From contig JAOZPW010000002.1 of assembly GCA_029932545.1 (NCBI GenBank), positions 1-30,097 on the forward strand: a DNA stretch of 30,097 nucleotides, read 5' to 3'. The notes under the pieces were generated by a model. It did no database searches and was not told where the DNA came from. It saw only the letters and a program-made list of their open reading frames with translations. Origin of the DNA: Thermoanaerobaculales bacterium (lineage in GTDB: Bacteria; Acidobacteriota; Thermoanaerobaculia; Thermoanaerobaculales; Sulfomarinibacteraceae). Positions 24,729 through 30,097 of this stretch are shown here, piece by piece. Position numbers and translations under genes: made by a program. The first letter of the stretch is position 1; the number at the start of each line of letters is the position of its first letter.

Positions 24729-25312
24729 TGAGATTTCAACTGGTCATGGATCTTGAAGAGGACGACGACGACCTCGAAGAAGAGTCGAACCAGGGCCAGA
24801 TGGATTACTGAGATGATCGGTGACAAGAGGGTCCAGACCAGGCCGAGGAAAGCCATTCCCCAGGCGCCGAACCGGATGCCGGAGACGATGGAGGTGATGC
24901 CGGAAAAAACCATGGCAAGGAAGCCCAGGGCAACAAAGACCATAGCGACGGCATAGAGAACGGTGACCATGGTTGGGGTGACCAGTGACTCGAATTTCAG
25001 GTCGAAGAGGGAACGCCAGAATCCCATCCGGTCCCGGACGGCGCCGAGGTCGAATGATCCGCCGATAGAGGGCGCCTTTGTCGGGGTTGATGGCGGGGCA
25101 GAGGGAACCCGGATATCAGGTGGCGTTACCGGGGCCTTCAAGGCCGCGATCTCCGGTATTTCTTCCGGCGCCAGCCATTGATCCATGCCGTCCTTCCATA
25201 CGAGGAACGACGCCGACGGCGCGGACCCGACGTGGTCGGCAACCTCCTGGATGCTGTGAGTCCCGTCAACCTGCCGTCCATCTTGAGCGATGTGCCACAA
25301 TTTCTCGGTCAT
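24725..25312 (-). CDS. GYF-like domain plus DUF4282 membrane protein
   Basis: 195 residues from ATG at 25312. AAGGAG lies 7 nt upstream of this ATG but only 1 nt from the ATG at 25318, so the inner start is preferred. Residues 1 to about 55 (KLWHIAQDG, then SFLVWKDGMDQWLAPEEIPEI) are a GYF_2-type domain, expected to bind proline-rich peptides. A Pro/Ser linker follows. Residues about 105-195 are DUF4282 with two long helices and a conserved FFEVVVVLFKIHDQL tail. Such proteins are common but of unknown function. The proline-rich FHA-RDD protein is encoded divergently next door and is a possible ligand. Confidence 0.82.
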   Translation of the reverse strand: MTEKLWHIAQDGRQVDGTHSIQEVADHVGSAPSASFLVWKDGMDQWLAPEEIPEIAALKAPVTPPDIRVPSAPPSTPTKAPSIGGSFDLGAVRDRMGFWRSLFDLKFESLVTPTMVTVLYAVAMVFVALGFLAMVFSGITSIVSGIRFGAWGMAFLGLVWTLLSPIISVIHLALVRLFFEVVVVLFKIHDQLKSQ

Positions 25313-25390
25313 ACCCATGCTCCTTCCGCCAGACCCTTGGCCGCTTGTCTCGATGTTGAAACAATACCCAGAATAGCAAATCTACAGAAG

Positions 25391-25418
25391 GATGAAGGAT
25401 GAAGGATGAAGGATGAAG
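25391..25418. repeat. Heptamer tract, GATGAAG x4
   Basis: Four perfect tandem copies in the space between the divergent GYF and FHA-RDD genes, directly upstream of a TATCCT element (25425-25430) that may be the -10 of the FHA-RDD gene. A shorter related tract lies at about 16073-16088. Confidence 0.9.
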
Positions 25419-25462
25419 GTGCGGTATCCTAGTTTGAGCAAGCACAGGTGAGGGAGGATTCG

Positions 25463-26431
25463 ATGGCGATTCTGAAAGTGGTGCCGGCCGATAATGCCGA
25501 GGAGTGGGAATTTCTGCTGGAGCAGGATCAGGTAACGATCGGCCGTGGTGACGACAATGGCCTTGCTCTCGATGACAAGGCTGCATCTCGTCACCACGCT
25601 GAAATCACCAAGACGGCAACCGGTTTTCTGATTCGAGACCTTGGGAGCAGTAACGGGACCTGGGTAAATCGGGAGCGTATCGAGGCCCATGACCTGGGCG
25701 ATGGCGACGAGGTCAGGATTGGTGGAACGACCTTGATCTTCTCCGATCCAGAATTTGACGAGTCGACGATTCTGGTCGACCTTGCGGGAATTCAGGATGC
25801 AGAGGCGACCCATGCGCAATCGCCACCACTGCCGCCTGTCGCTCCCCAGCCCCAGGCTCCTGCACCGCCGGTCTCCCCACCGCCGATGCCGGTTGCCTCT
25901 GCACCGGTGCCCCCGGTCGCTCCCCCACCACCGCCGGTCGTGGCCGCCCCTCCGGAGATCAGGGTTTCGTCGGCCGGGGGAGCTGTGGGATCGGGCCCCC
26001 AGGCCGGGGAAACTGCCGGTTTCGGGATTCGACTTGGCGCCTATTTGATTGACTCGATCATTCTGACTATCGCGGTGATGGTCATCATGGTTCCCTCCGG
26101 AATTCTCGCGGCCGTAATTGGGCCCAAGAGCCAGGGTTTTGCTCTGTTCGTAAGCCTTGTCGGGTGGCTTCTGGGCATGGCGGTCGGAATCGGCTATTTG
26201 CTGGTGCCTTGGGCCAAAAGCGGCATCACTCCGGGCAAGAAGATGCTGAAGCTCAAGATTGTGCGTGAGGACGGCGTCGAGCCCCTCGGTTATGCGAAGG
26301 CGGGTCTGCGGCTCTTGGGCTATATGGCCAGCGGATTTATCTTCTACATCGGCTTCATCATGGTTGCCTTCACCGATGGGCACAAGGGCCTTCACGATAT
26401 GATCGCTGGGACGAGGGTTGTGAAGACATAG
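25463..26431 (+). CDS. FHA domain - proline-rich linker - RDD membrane protein
   Basis: 322 residues from ATG at 25463, with GGGAGG 5 nt upstream. Residues 1 to about 95 are an FHA domain: TIGRGDDNGLALDDKAASRHHAEI and IRDLGSSNGTWVN contain the conserved GR, SRHH and N-G-T residues that bind phosphothreonine. About 70 residues of Pro-rich linker follow (115-165). The C-terminus (about 185-322) is an RDD domain: FGIRLGAYLIDSII, PWAKSGITPGKKMLKLKIV and KGLHDMIAGTRVV, with 3-4 helices. It probably links Ser/Thr phosphorylation signals to the membrane. No kinase is encoded in the window. Confidence 0.9.
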   Translation: MAILKVVPADNAEEWEFLLEQDQVTIGRGDDNGLALDDKAASRHHAEITKTATGFLIRDLGSSNGTWVNRERIEAHDLGDGDEVRIGGTTLIFSDPEFDESTILVDLAGIQDAEATHAQSPPLPPVAPQPQAPAPPVSPPPMPVASAPVPPVAPPPPPVVAAPPEIRVSSAGGAVGSGPQAGETAGFGIRLGAYLIDSIILTIAVMVIMVPSGILAAVIGPKSQGFALFVSLVGWLLGMAVGIGYLLVPWAKSGITPGKKMLKLKIVREDGVEPLGYAKAGLRLLGYMASGFIFYIGFIMVAFTDGHKGLHDMIAGTRVVKT

Positions 26432-26447
26432 AAAAATAAGGGGATAG

Positions 26448-26472
26448 GGATCGGGGGCAGCATCCTCGATCC
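26448..26472 (+). terminator. Hairpin after the FHA-RDD gene
   Basis: GGATCGGGG (26448-26456) pairs with CCTCGATCC (26464-26472) over 9 bp with one G-T pair and a 7-nt loop, 17 nt past the stop codon. There is no T-run. Confidence 0.35.
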
Positions 26473-26500
26473 TGGATCTTGAGTCTTGCTCCCAGTACCT

Positions 26501-26529
26501 TTGAGTCTGAGACCTGCAGGCTGTATACT
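26501..26529 (+). promoter_or_regulatory. Promoter of the outer-membrane protein / STAS operon
   Basis: TTGAGT at 26501-26506, exact 17-nt spacer, TATACT at 26524-26529 preceded by G. Start of transcription near 26536 leaves a leader of about 31 nt containing GGGGGGAA before ATG 26567. Confidence 0.6.
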
Positions 26530-26566
26530 GGTCGGCGACAATAATCGATCAGACGAGGGGGGAAGC

Positions 26567-27238
26567 ATGCGACGATTGATGTTTTTCTTGGTTTTCATTG
26601 TCCCGGTGGCTGCCTTGGCCCAGGAACAGCGTTTTGAGTTGACGCCGACGGTTGGGTATCGGTGGGGCGGATCGGTTGTCCTCGAGGAAAACGCCTTTCA
26701 ACCAGGGGTCTACGATGTCGATCTGGCAACCAACGGCGAGTTGGGTCTTCGCCTGGGCTACCTGCTGACGCCGGCACTTGAGTTGGAACTGATGTTCAGT
26801 TGGCAGAATACGGAATTGAAGGACAATCACGGCTTTTTCGGAGAAGAGCCGGCTGGAACTGTCCCAGCGGAAGCCACCGGCGTTCTCGACACCGACGTTG
26901 TGACGTGGCAACTGGGTCTGGTTTGGCACTTCATGGACGGTCCGACAAGGCCCTTTGTCCTGATCGCTGCCGGGCAATCAATGATCGACTCCGAGACGCC
27001 TCTTCCTGATGAGACCGTCTTTACCTACGGTCTGGGCGTCGGCGTCAAGATCGAAATGTCGTCCCGACTGGGACTCCTCCTTGAGGCTCGGTTCAACCGG
27101 GGTGAGACTGATGAGAACAACTCGGCGTTGGTGGAATGGGAACACAGGGATTGCGTTGGAACCTGCAGTTACACCTATCGATACGACAAGAGCTTCAGTC
27201 AAGGGAGTCTGGTTGCCGGCCTGGTCATCGCGTTCTGA
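26567..27238 (+). CDS. Outer-membrane beta-barrel protein (OmpW/OmpA-like size)
   Basis: 223 residues from ATG at 26567, with a GGGGGGAA ribosome site. The N-terminus RRLMFFLVFIVPVAALAQ is a signal peptide with likely cleavage after ALA (residue 17-18). Alternating strands typical of an 8-stranded barrel follow: ELTPTVGYRWGG, GELGLRLGYLLTPALELELMFSWQ, DVVTWQLGLVWHFM, VFTYGLGVGVKIEMSSRLGLLLEARFN, and a final GSLVAGLVIAF ending in Phe, the usual signal for outer-membrane insertion. One Cys pair (CVGTC) lies in the last loop. Function is unknown. The STAS gene starts 15 nt after the stop. Confidence 0.8.
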   Translation: MRRLMFFLVFIVPVAALAQEQRFELTPTVGYRWGGSVVLEENAFQPGVYDVDLATNGELGLRLGYLLTPALELELMFSWQNTELKDNHGFFGEEPAGTVPAEATGVLDTDVVTWQLGLVWHFMDGPTRPFVLIAAGQSMIDSETPLPDETVFTYGLGVGVKIEMSSRLGLLLEARFNRGETDENNSALVEWEHRDCVGTCSYTYRYDKSFSQGSLVAGLVIAF

Positions 27239-27252
27239 TCGGTGGTGGATCG

Positions 27253-27681
27253 ATGCAATTCAAAATCCACAGCAGCACCCAACGGGGTATCACTGTTTTA
27301 CAACCGGAAGGTGCGCTGGATGAGACGACGTCGGCTGAGCTTGTGAAGGAAGTCTCGGAGTTGATGGAACAGGGCCAGGACCTGATCGTCGTGGATCTTG
27401 CCAAGACGTCTACGGCGACAAGCCATGCATTTCGGACCTTGTTGATGCTCTCAAAGAGGTTGGTCTCCGTAGGTGGTCGGCTGGTTGTGTGTGCGGCACA
27501 GCACAGTGTTGCCGGGGCCCTGTCTCTCAGCGGTTTGGCGCGGTTGTGTTGCGTTAGAGACAATCGAAGAGAAGCGGTCAACGAGCTTCTGGTCGAAGAG
27601 AGAATCGACCGATTGGCCGTTCTTGTGGCCAGGTTGCTTCTTCGCGGCGAGGAGCGTCGCAAGGCGGTGGAGGCAGTTTGA
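27253..27681 (+). CDS. STAS-domain protein (anti-sigma factor antagonist type)
   Basis: 142 residues from ATG at 27253. The fold is clear: GITVLQPEGALDETTSAELVKEV, then LIVVDLAKTSTATSHAFRTLLML, then GGRLVVCAAQHSVAGALSLSGL. In classical SpoIIAA/RsbV proteins the middle motif reads D-S-S-G with a phosphorylatable Ser. Here the equivalent is TSHA, so the site is degenerate although one Ser remains. The C-terminus is longer than usual, with a basic tail. It is co-transcribed with the outer-membrane protein, and is convergent with the cNMP-FHA gene (11 nt between stops). Partner is unknown; no anti-sigma factor is in the window. Confidence 0.82.
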   Translation: MQFKIHSSTQRGITVLQPEGALDETTSAELVKEVSELMEQGQDLIVVDLAKTSTATSHAFRTLLMLSKRLVSVGGRLVVCAAQHSVAGALSLSGLARLCCVRDNRREAVNELLVEERIDRLAVLVARLLLRGEERRKAVEAV

Positions 27682-27692
27682 ACTTCGTTGGA

Positions 27693-28472
27693 CTAGTCGA
27701 CGCGGAACTCCATTTTGACCAACCCGAAATGGAGCGTGTCTTCGTGGACGATCTCGACCGAAGCGCCCGGTTCCAGTCGGGCGCCGTTGACGAAGGTGCC
27801 GTTGGCCGCCCCAACCTCGTCCCGAACGAAGAAAACCCCCTCCCGTTCTTCGATGACGGCGTGGCGGCGACTGGTGGATCGTTTGTGGTCCAAGGGCTTG
27901 AGGTCAATAGTCGGGTGGAGGCCGGTAGAAGAATCGAACCTCCCGATGGTCGTAATGCCGGAGGAGGAGAGGGGAGCTTCCATATCGGTATCCGGACAGA
28001 CAAGACGAGGCTTTCCAGTGACGGCGCCCCGTGGTGCCAGTTCTGCCCTTTCCTGGACTTCCCGCTGTTGAACGGGTGCTTCGGCAACGCCGTCAAGCAG
28101 TGTTGGTCCTGCTTCCCTGAGCCTGAAGCTCAGTTTCCGCAGCATTCGAATTGCGATCTCGGGGTCGTTTTTGACCAACTGGTCGAAGGTGCCTCGATCG
28201 ATCCGAACCAGAGTGCAGTCGGTGGCTGCTCGTGCTGCTGCCGTTCGAGGAAGGTCTTCGAGAATGGCCATTTCTCCGAAGAAATCACCCTCTTCGAGGA
28301 GGGTCAGCCGGTGTTCCTCGCCGTCGATTTTTATCAGGATCTCGACCTGCCCGGTCTGGATGATGAACATCTCATTTCCGGGCTGACCTTCTTCGAATAC
28401 TCTGTCACCGGCGGTGAAGGTGCACGAAAACTCGTTCTCACCGATCGGCTGTGCAGTCCTGGACTCGGTCAT
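27693..28472 (-). CDS. Cyclic-nucleotide-binding (cNMP) domain fused to an FHA domain
   Basis: 259 residues from ATG at 28472, with GAGGG 6 nt upstream. Residues about 10-120 are a CRP/PKA-type cNMP domain: FTAGDRVFEEGQPGNEMFIIQTGQVEIL and LLEEGDFFGEMAILEDLPRTAAARA. The latter is the phosphate-binding cassette, with the key G-E and R. A linker (about 125-165) leads to an FHA domain: TTIGRFDSS, STSRRHAVIEE and GAANGTFVNG. There is no DNA-binding domain, so it is a signalling adaptor and not a classic CRP regulator. It is divergent from the sigma-54 activator gene with a 103-nt shared upstream region. It may pass a cyclic-nucleotide or phosphothreonine signal to that regulator; this is inference. 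Confidence 0.9.
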   Translation of the reverse strand: MTESRTAQPIGENEFSCTFTAGDRVFEEGQPGNEMFIIQTGQVEILIKIDGEEHRLTLLEEGDFFGEMAILEDLPRTAAARAATDCTLVRIDRGTFDQLVKNDPEIAIRMLRKLSFRLREAGPTLLDGVAEAPVQQREVQERAELAPRGAVTGKPRLVCPDTDMEAPLSSSGITTIGRFDSSTGLHPTIDLKPLDHKRSTSRRHAVIEEREGVFFVRDEVGAANGTFVNGARLEPGASVEIVHEDTLHFGLVKMEFRVD

Positions 28473-28575
28473 GCAATCCCTCTCTTTTCGGCGCGGGCGC
28501 CTTTCCCTGTTGCTCTTCATTCAAAGCTAGCCCACGCAGCGGCTGGGGTCAACCGGTGATTTCCGGGAGCAACAC

Positions 28576-29712
28576 ATGCCGATGATGGGAACACGGTATC
28601 ACCCTGGGCGGGAAGGAGAGATCGACCCGAGGTTCCTCGGTCCATTGGCTGCCCGAATCCTCGAACTGTCTCGAGAACGTTGGGACCATAGCGGGGAAGT
28701 GGCAATCGTGGGCCGGTCCCGAAGACTGGAGGCCGTGCTCGAAAAAGCGTCCCGGGTAGCTGACTTTGACGAGCCGATTCTTCTGACGGGCGAGAGCGGA
28801 GTTGGGAAAGACAGCCTTGCCCAGGCGATCTACCTTTTAGGTTCTCGTCGGGAGGGGCCGTTTGTTACGGTCAACTGTCCTCAATTCCAGGATGGAAATC
28901 TGACGGTCAGCGAATTGTTCGGACACAAGCGTGGCAGTTTCACGGGGGCAGTCGCAGACCGGAAAGGCTGTTTTGAAGAGGCTGACGGTGGCGTAATTTT
29001 CCTCGACGAAATTGGAGACCTGCACATGGGAGCGCAGTTGATGTTGTTGCGTGCCCTGTCTTCGGGTGAGTTCACACCTCTGGGGTCCAATCAGCCTCGC
29101 CGGGTCAATGTCCGGGTCATAGCGGCGACCAATCGTACGCTGTCGGCGACCGGTCTGGGAGAACATTTCCGGGGGGACCTCTTCTTTCGGCTGCGGTATT
29201 TCCATCTTCATCAGCCACCCTTGAGAGAACGGGGTGACGATTGGCTGCTTCTGGTCAATTTCATCCTGGATCGTCTCCAATACCGGCACGGCATTGCCAA
29301 GAGTTTTTCTGAGCAGTCATTGCAGATGATGCGAGCGTATTCATGGCCGGGCAACGTTCGGGAACTGTTTGGTGTCGTCACCTCCGGGTATGCGCTGTCA
29401 TCCGGAGAGGTGATCGAGCCTGAGGCGTTCAGCTCTCTGATCGAGATGGATGGCAATCACATGGCCCGGAGAGTCGAGGACAGTGCAATTCGTCAGATGG
29501 CGCTTAATCAGGGAGATTTCTGGTCGACAATCCATCAACGATACATGGAGAGGGATCTCAATCGTGACCAGGTGAAATCGGCCGTTGCGTGGGGCCTCAC
29601 TCGGGTCAACGGCTCGTATCGGCGATTGTTGAAGCTCTTCGGGTTGCCGGACAAAGATTATCAGCGATTCATGGATTTTCTCAGGCACCACAAGCTGAAG
29701 CCCCCAGCCTGA
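28576..29712 (+). CDS. Stand-alone sigma-54 AAA+ transcriptional activator
   Basis: 378 residues from ATG at 28576, GGGAG 6 nt upstream. AAA+ core motifs: Walker A GESGVGKD (72-79), sigma-54 contact loop GSFTGA (120-125, a variant of GAFTGA), Walker B GGVIFLDE (138-145), then FRGDLFFRLRYF and QPPLRER for sensor and Arg-finger, and YSWPGNVREL. Only about 40 residues precede the core, so there is no receiver, PAS or GAF domain. The C-terminus has no textbook Fis motif but a helical tail with NGSYRRLLKLFGLPDKDYQRFMDFLRHHKL that may serve as the DNA-binding part. A strong sigma-54 promoter lies 89 nt after the stop and drives the NHLP gene, the likely target. Confidence 0.93.
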   Translation: MPMMGTRYHPGREGEIDPRFLGPLAARILELSRERWDHSGEVAIVGRSRRLEAVLEKASRVADFDEPILLTGESGVGKDSLAQAIYLLGSRREGPFVTVNCPQFQDGNLTVSELFGHKRGSFTGAVADRKGCFEEADGGVIFLDEIGDLHMGAQLMLLRALSSGEFTPLGSNQPRRVNVRVIAATNRTLSATGLGEHFRGDLFFRLRYFHLHQPPLRERGDDWLLLVNFILDRLQYRHGIAKSFSEQSLQMMRAYSWPGNVRELFGVVTSGYALSSGEVIEPEAFSSLIEMDGNHMARRVEDSAIRQMALNQGDFWSTIHQRYMERDLNRDQVKSAVAWGLTRVNGSYRRLLKLFGLPDKDYQRFMDFLRHHKLKPPA

Positions 29713-29713
29713 A

Positions 29714-29784
29714 ATGGAGAGCCGGCTCTATTAATGGAGGCGGGGCTCCATCGCTTTGAAGTGCGATGCCCTGTGACATGCACT
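29714..29784 (+). promoter_or_regulatory. Possible upstream activator sites for the sigma-54 promoter
   Basis: A perfect 12-bp palindrome AGAGCCGGCTCT (29718-29729) is flanked by ATGGAG at 29714-29719 and 29734-29739. An inverted CTCCAT at 29746-29751 completes a 6-bp hairpin with the second. A further near-dyad, AGTGC (29760-29764) ... GCACT (29780-29784), follows. These lie about 17-90 bp upstream of the promoter, the range expected for enhancer sites, and could also act as terminator of the activator gene. Confidence 0.45.
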
Positions 29785-29800
29785 CTTGGTGGGAGATCAG

Positions 29801-29816
29801 TTGGCACGAAGTTTGC
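29801..29816 (+). promoter_or_regulatory. Sigma-54 (RpoN) promoter, -24/-12 type
   Basis: TTGGCACGAAGTTTGC reads as YTGGCACG-N4-TTGC, a full match to the sigma-54 consensus, with 10 bp between the GG and GC dinucleotides. Transcription would start near 29827, about 53 nt before the NHLP start codon. Confidence 0.9.
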
Positions 29817-29867
29817 GGTAGAGGAGATTCGTGCGAACCCGAAGCCTCGGAGGGGTCACGGGAAGAA

Positions 29868-29873
29868 AAGGAG
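29868..29873 (+). promoter_or_regulatory. Ribosome binding site of the NHLP gene
   Basis: AAGGAG, 6 nt upstream of ATG 29880. It fixes this start and shows the short frame is translated. Confidence 0.85.
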
Positions 29874-29879
29874 TGAATT

Positions 29880-30097
29880 ATGGTTGATATGTCTCGCGGT
29901 GAAATTAACGATCTGATTGCCAACTTCGCAACGAAAGATGCGGAATATAAGAGGGCCCTGCTGTCCAACCCCAAAAAGGTTGTGGCCACGCAGTTGGGCC
30001 AAGACCTGCCTGATTCTTTGAATGTCACTGTGCTTGAGGACAGTGCCGATTTGATTCACATGGTTCTGCCCTACGTGCCTCAAGAGGGCGCCGAGCT
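29880..30097 (+). CDS. NHLP-family RiPP precursor, leader region; truncated at the window edge
   Basis: 72 codons from ATG at 29880 with no stop before the edge. The sequence follows the nitrile-hydratase-like leader peptide (NHLP, TIGR03793-type) pattern: helical start (INDLIANFATKDAEYKRALL), SNPKKVVATQLGQDLPDSL, then VTVLEDSADLIHMVLPYVPQ. NHLP leaders guide modification and export of ribosomally made peptides, and normally end in a Gly-Gly or similar cut site before a variable core. That end lies beyond the window, so the core type and modifying enzymes are unseen. It is not a real nitrile hydratase: no CxxCSC metal site is present up to the edge, and context and size fit a precursor. Expression should depend on sigma-54. 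Confidence 0.85.
   Translation, partial: MVDMSRGEINDLIANFATKDAEYKRALLSNPKKVVATQLGQDLPDSLNVTVLEDSADLIHMVLPYVPQEGAE

Noticed and set aside
25382..26395. 337-codon minus-strand frame across the FHA-RDD gene
   Set aside because: Antisense to a gene with clear FHA and RDD motifs. Its C-terminus is only the translated GATGAAG heptamer repeat (HPSSFIL).
27682..27692. Terminator between the convergent STAS and cNMP-FHA genes
   Set aside because: Only 11 nt separate the stops and no hairpin can form there.
29880..30097. Nitrile hydratase alpha subunit
   Set aside because: The similarity is only to the portion shared with NHLP leaders. No CxxCSC metal site appears before the edge, and the RiPP leader pattern fits better.

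Overview
This is a GC-rich bacterial chromosome segment, moderately to densely coding, with no rRNA, tRNA or CRISPR array that I can see. Gene content suggests a Gram-negative, respiring bacterium. It has a cbb3-type terminal oxidase, a large AsmA/TamB-like envelope protein and a small outer-membrane beta-barrel. It also has FHA, STAS and cyclic-nucleotide signalling proteins and a sigma-54 activator. The style (fused CcoN-CcoO, this type of sigma-54 activator tail, NHLP peptide, DUF2298/Agl23 pair, ASST-like protein ending in LKALGYIN) recalls Acidobacteriota or related sediment phyla. That placement is an inference, not a proof.

Left third (1-12264). A cbb3 oxidase operon runs on the minus strand: ccoNO fusion, ccoQ, ccoP, ccoG, ccoH/fixH and a TauE/SafE-like membrane protein, mostly joined by 4-nt stop/start overlaps. 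At the extreme left edge, on the same strand, lies the N-terminus of a copper P-type ATPase of the CcoI/FixI type, which normally belongs to the same assembly gene set. Between the two parts sit a vapBC-type module (minus), a mazEF-type module (plus) and a 1323-residue AsmA-like protein built on a repeat of about 221 residues.

Middle (12265-24430). A DUF2298 membrane protein, an Agl23/TIGR03663-type GT-C protein and, after a repeat-rich gap, a polyprenyl-phosphate GT2 look like a lipid-linked glycosylation module. A convergent arylsulfotransferase-like protein follows. Then come a molybdopterin oxidoreductase, which seems to be translationally coupled to an 18-codon leader ORF, and an SLC12-type cation-chloride cotransporter.

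Right third (24431-30097). Small membrane proteins (SEC-C; GYF plus DUF4282), an FHA-RDD protein, an outer-membrane barrel, a STAS protein and a cNMP-FHA fusion lead to a stand-alone sigma-54 AAA+ activator. Directly downstream is a consensus-quality sigma-54 promoter (TTGGCACG-N4-TTGC). The only gene it can serve in this window is a truncated NHLP (nitrile-hydratase-like leader peptide) RiPP precursor that runs off the right edge. This is the most interesting part of the window: the start of a probable peptide natural-product locus under dedicated sigma-54 control, with phosphopeptide- and cyclic-nucleotide-sensing proteins beside it.

Intergenic spaces carry several families of short repeats: heptamer tracts of the GCTNTCA and GATGAAG types, A-rich GGCACAAAAA units, and GC-rich inverted repeats. 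Several first genes have a -10-like hexamer 6-9 nt before the start codon, which suggests leaderless mRNAs.
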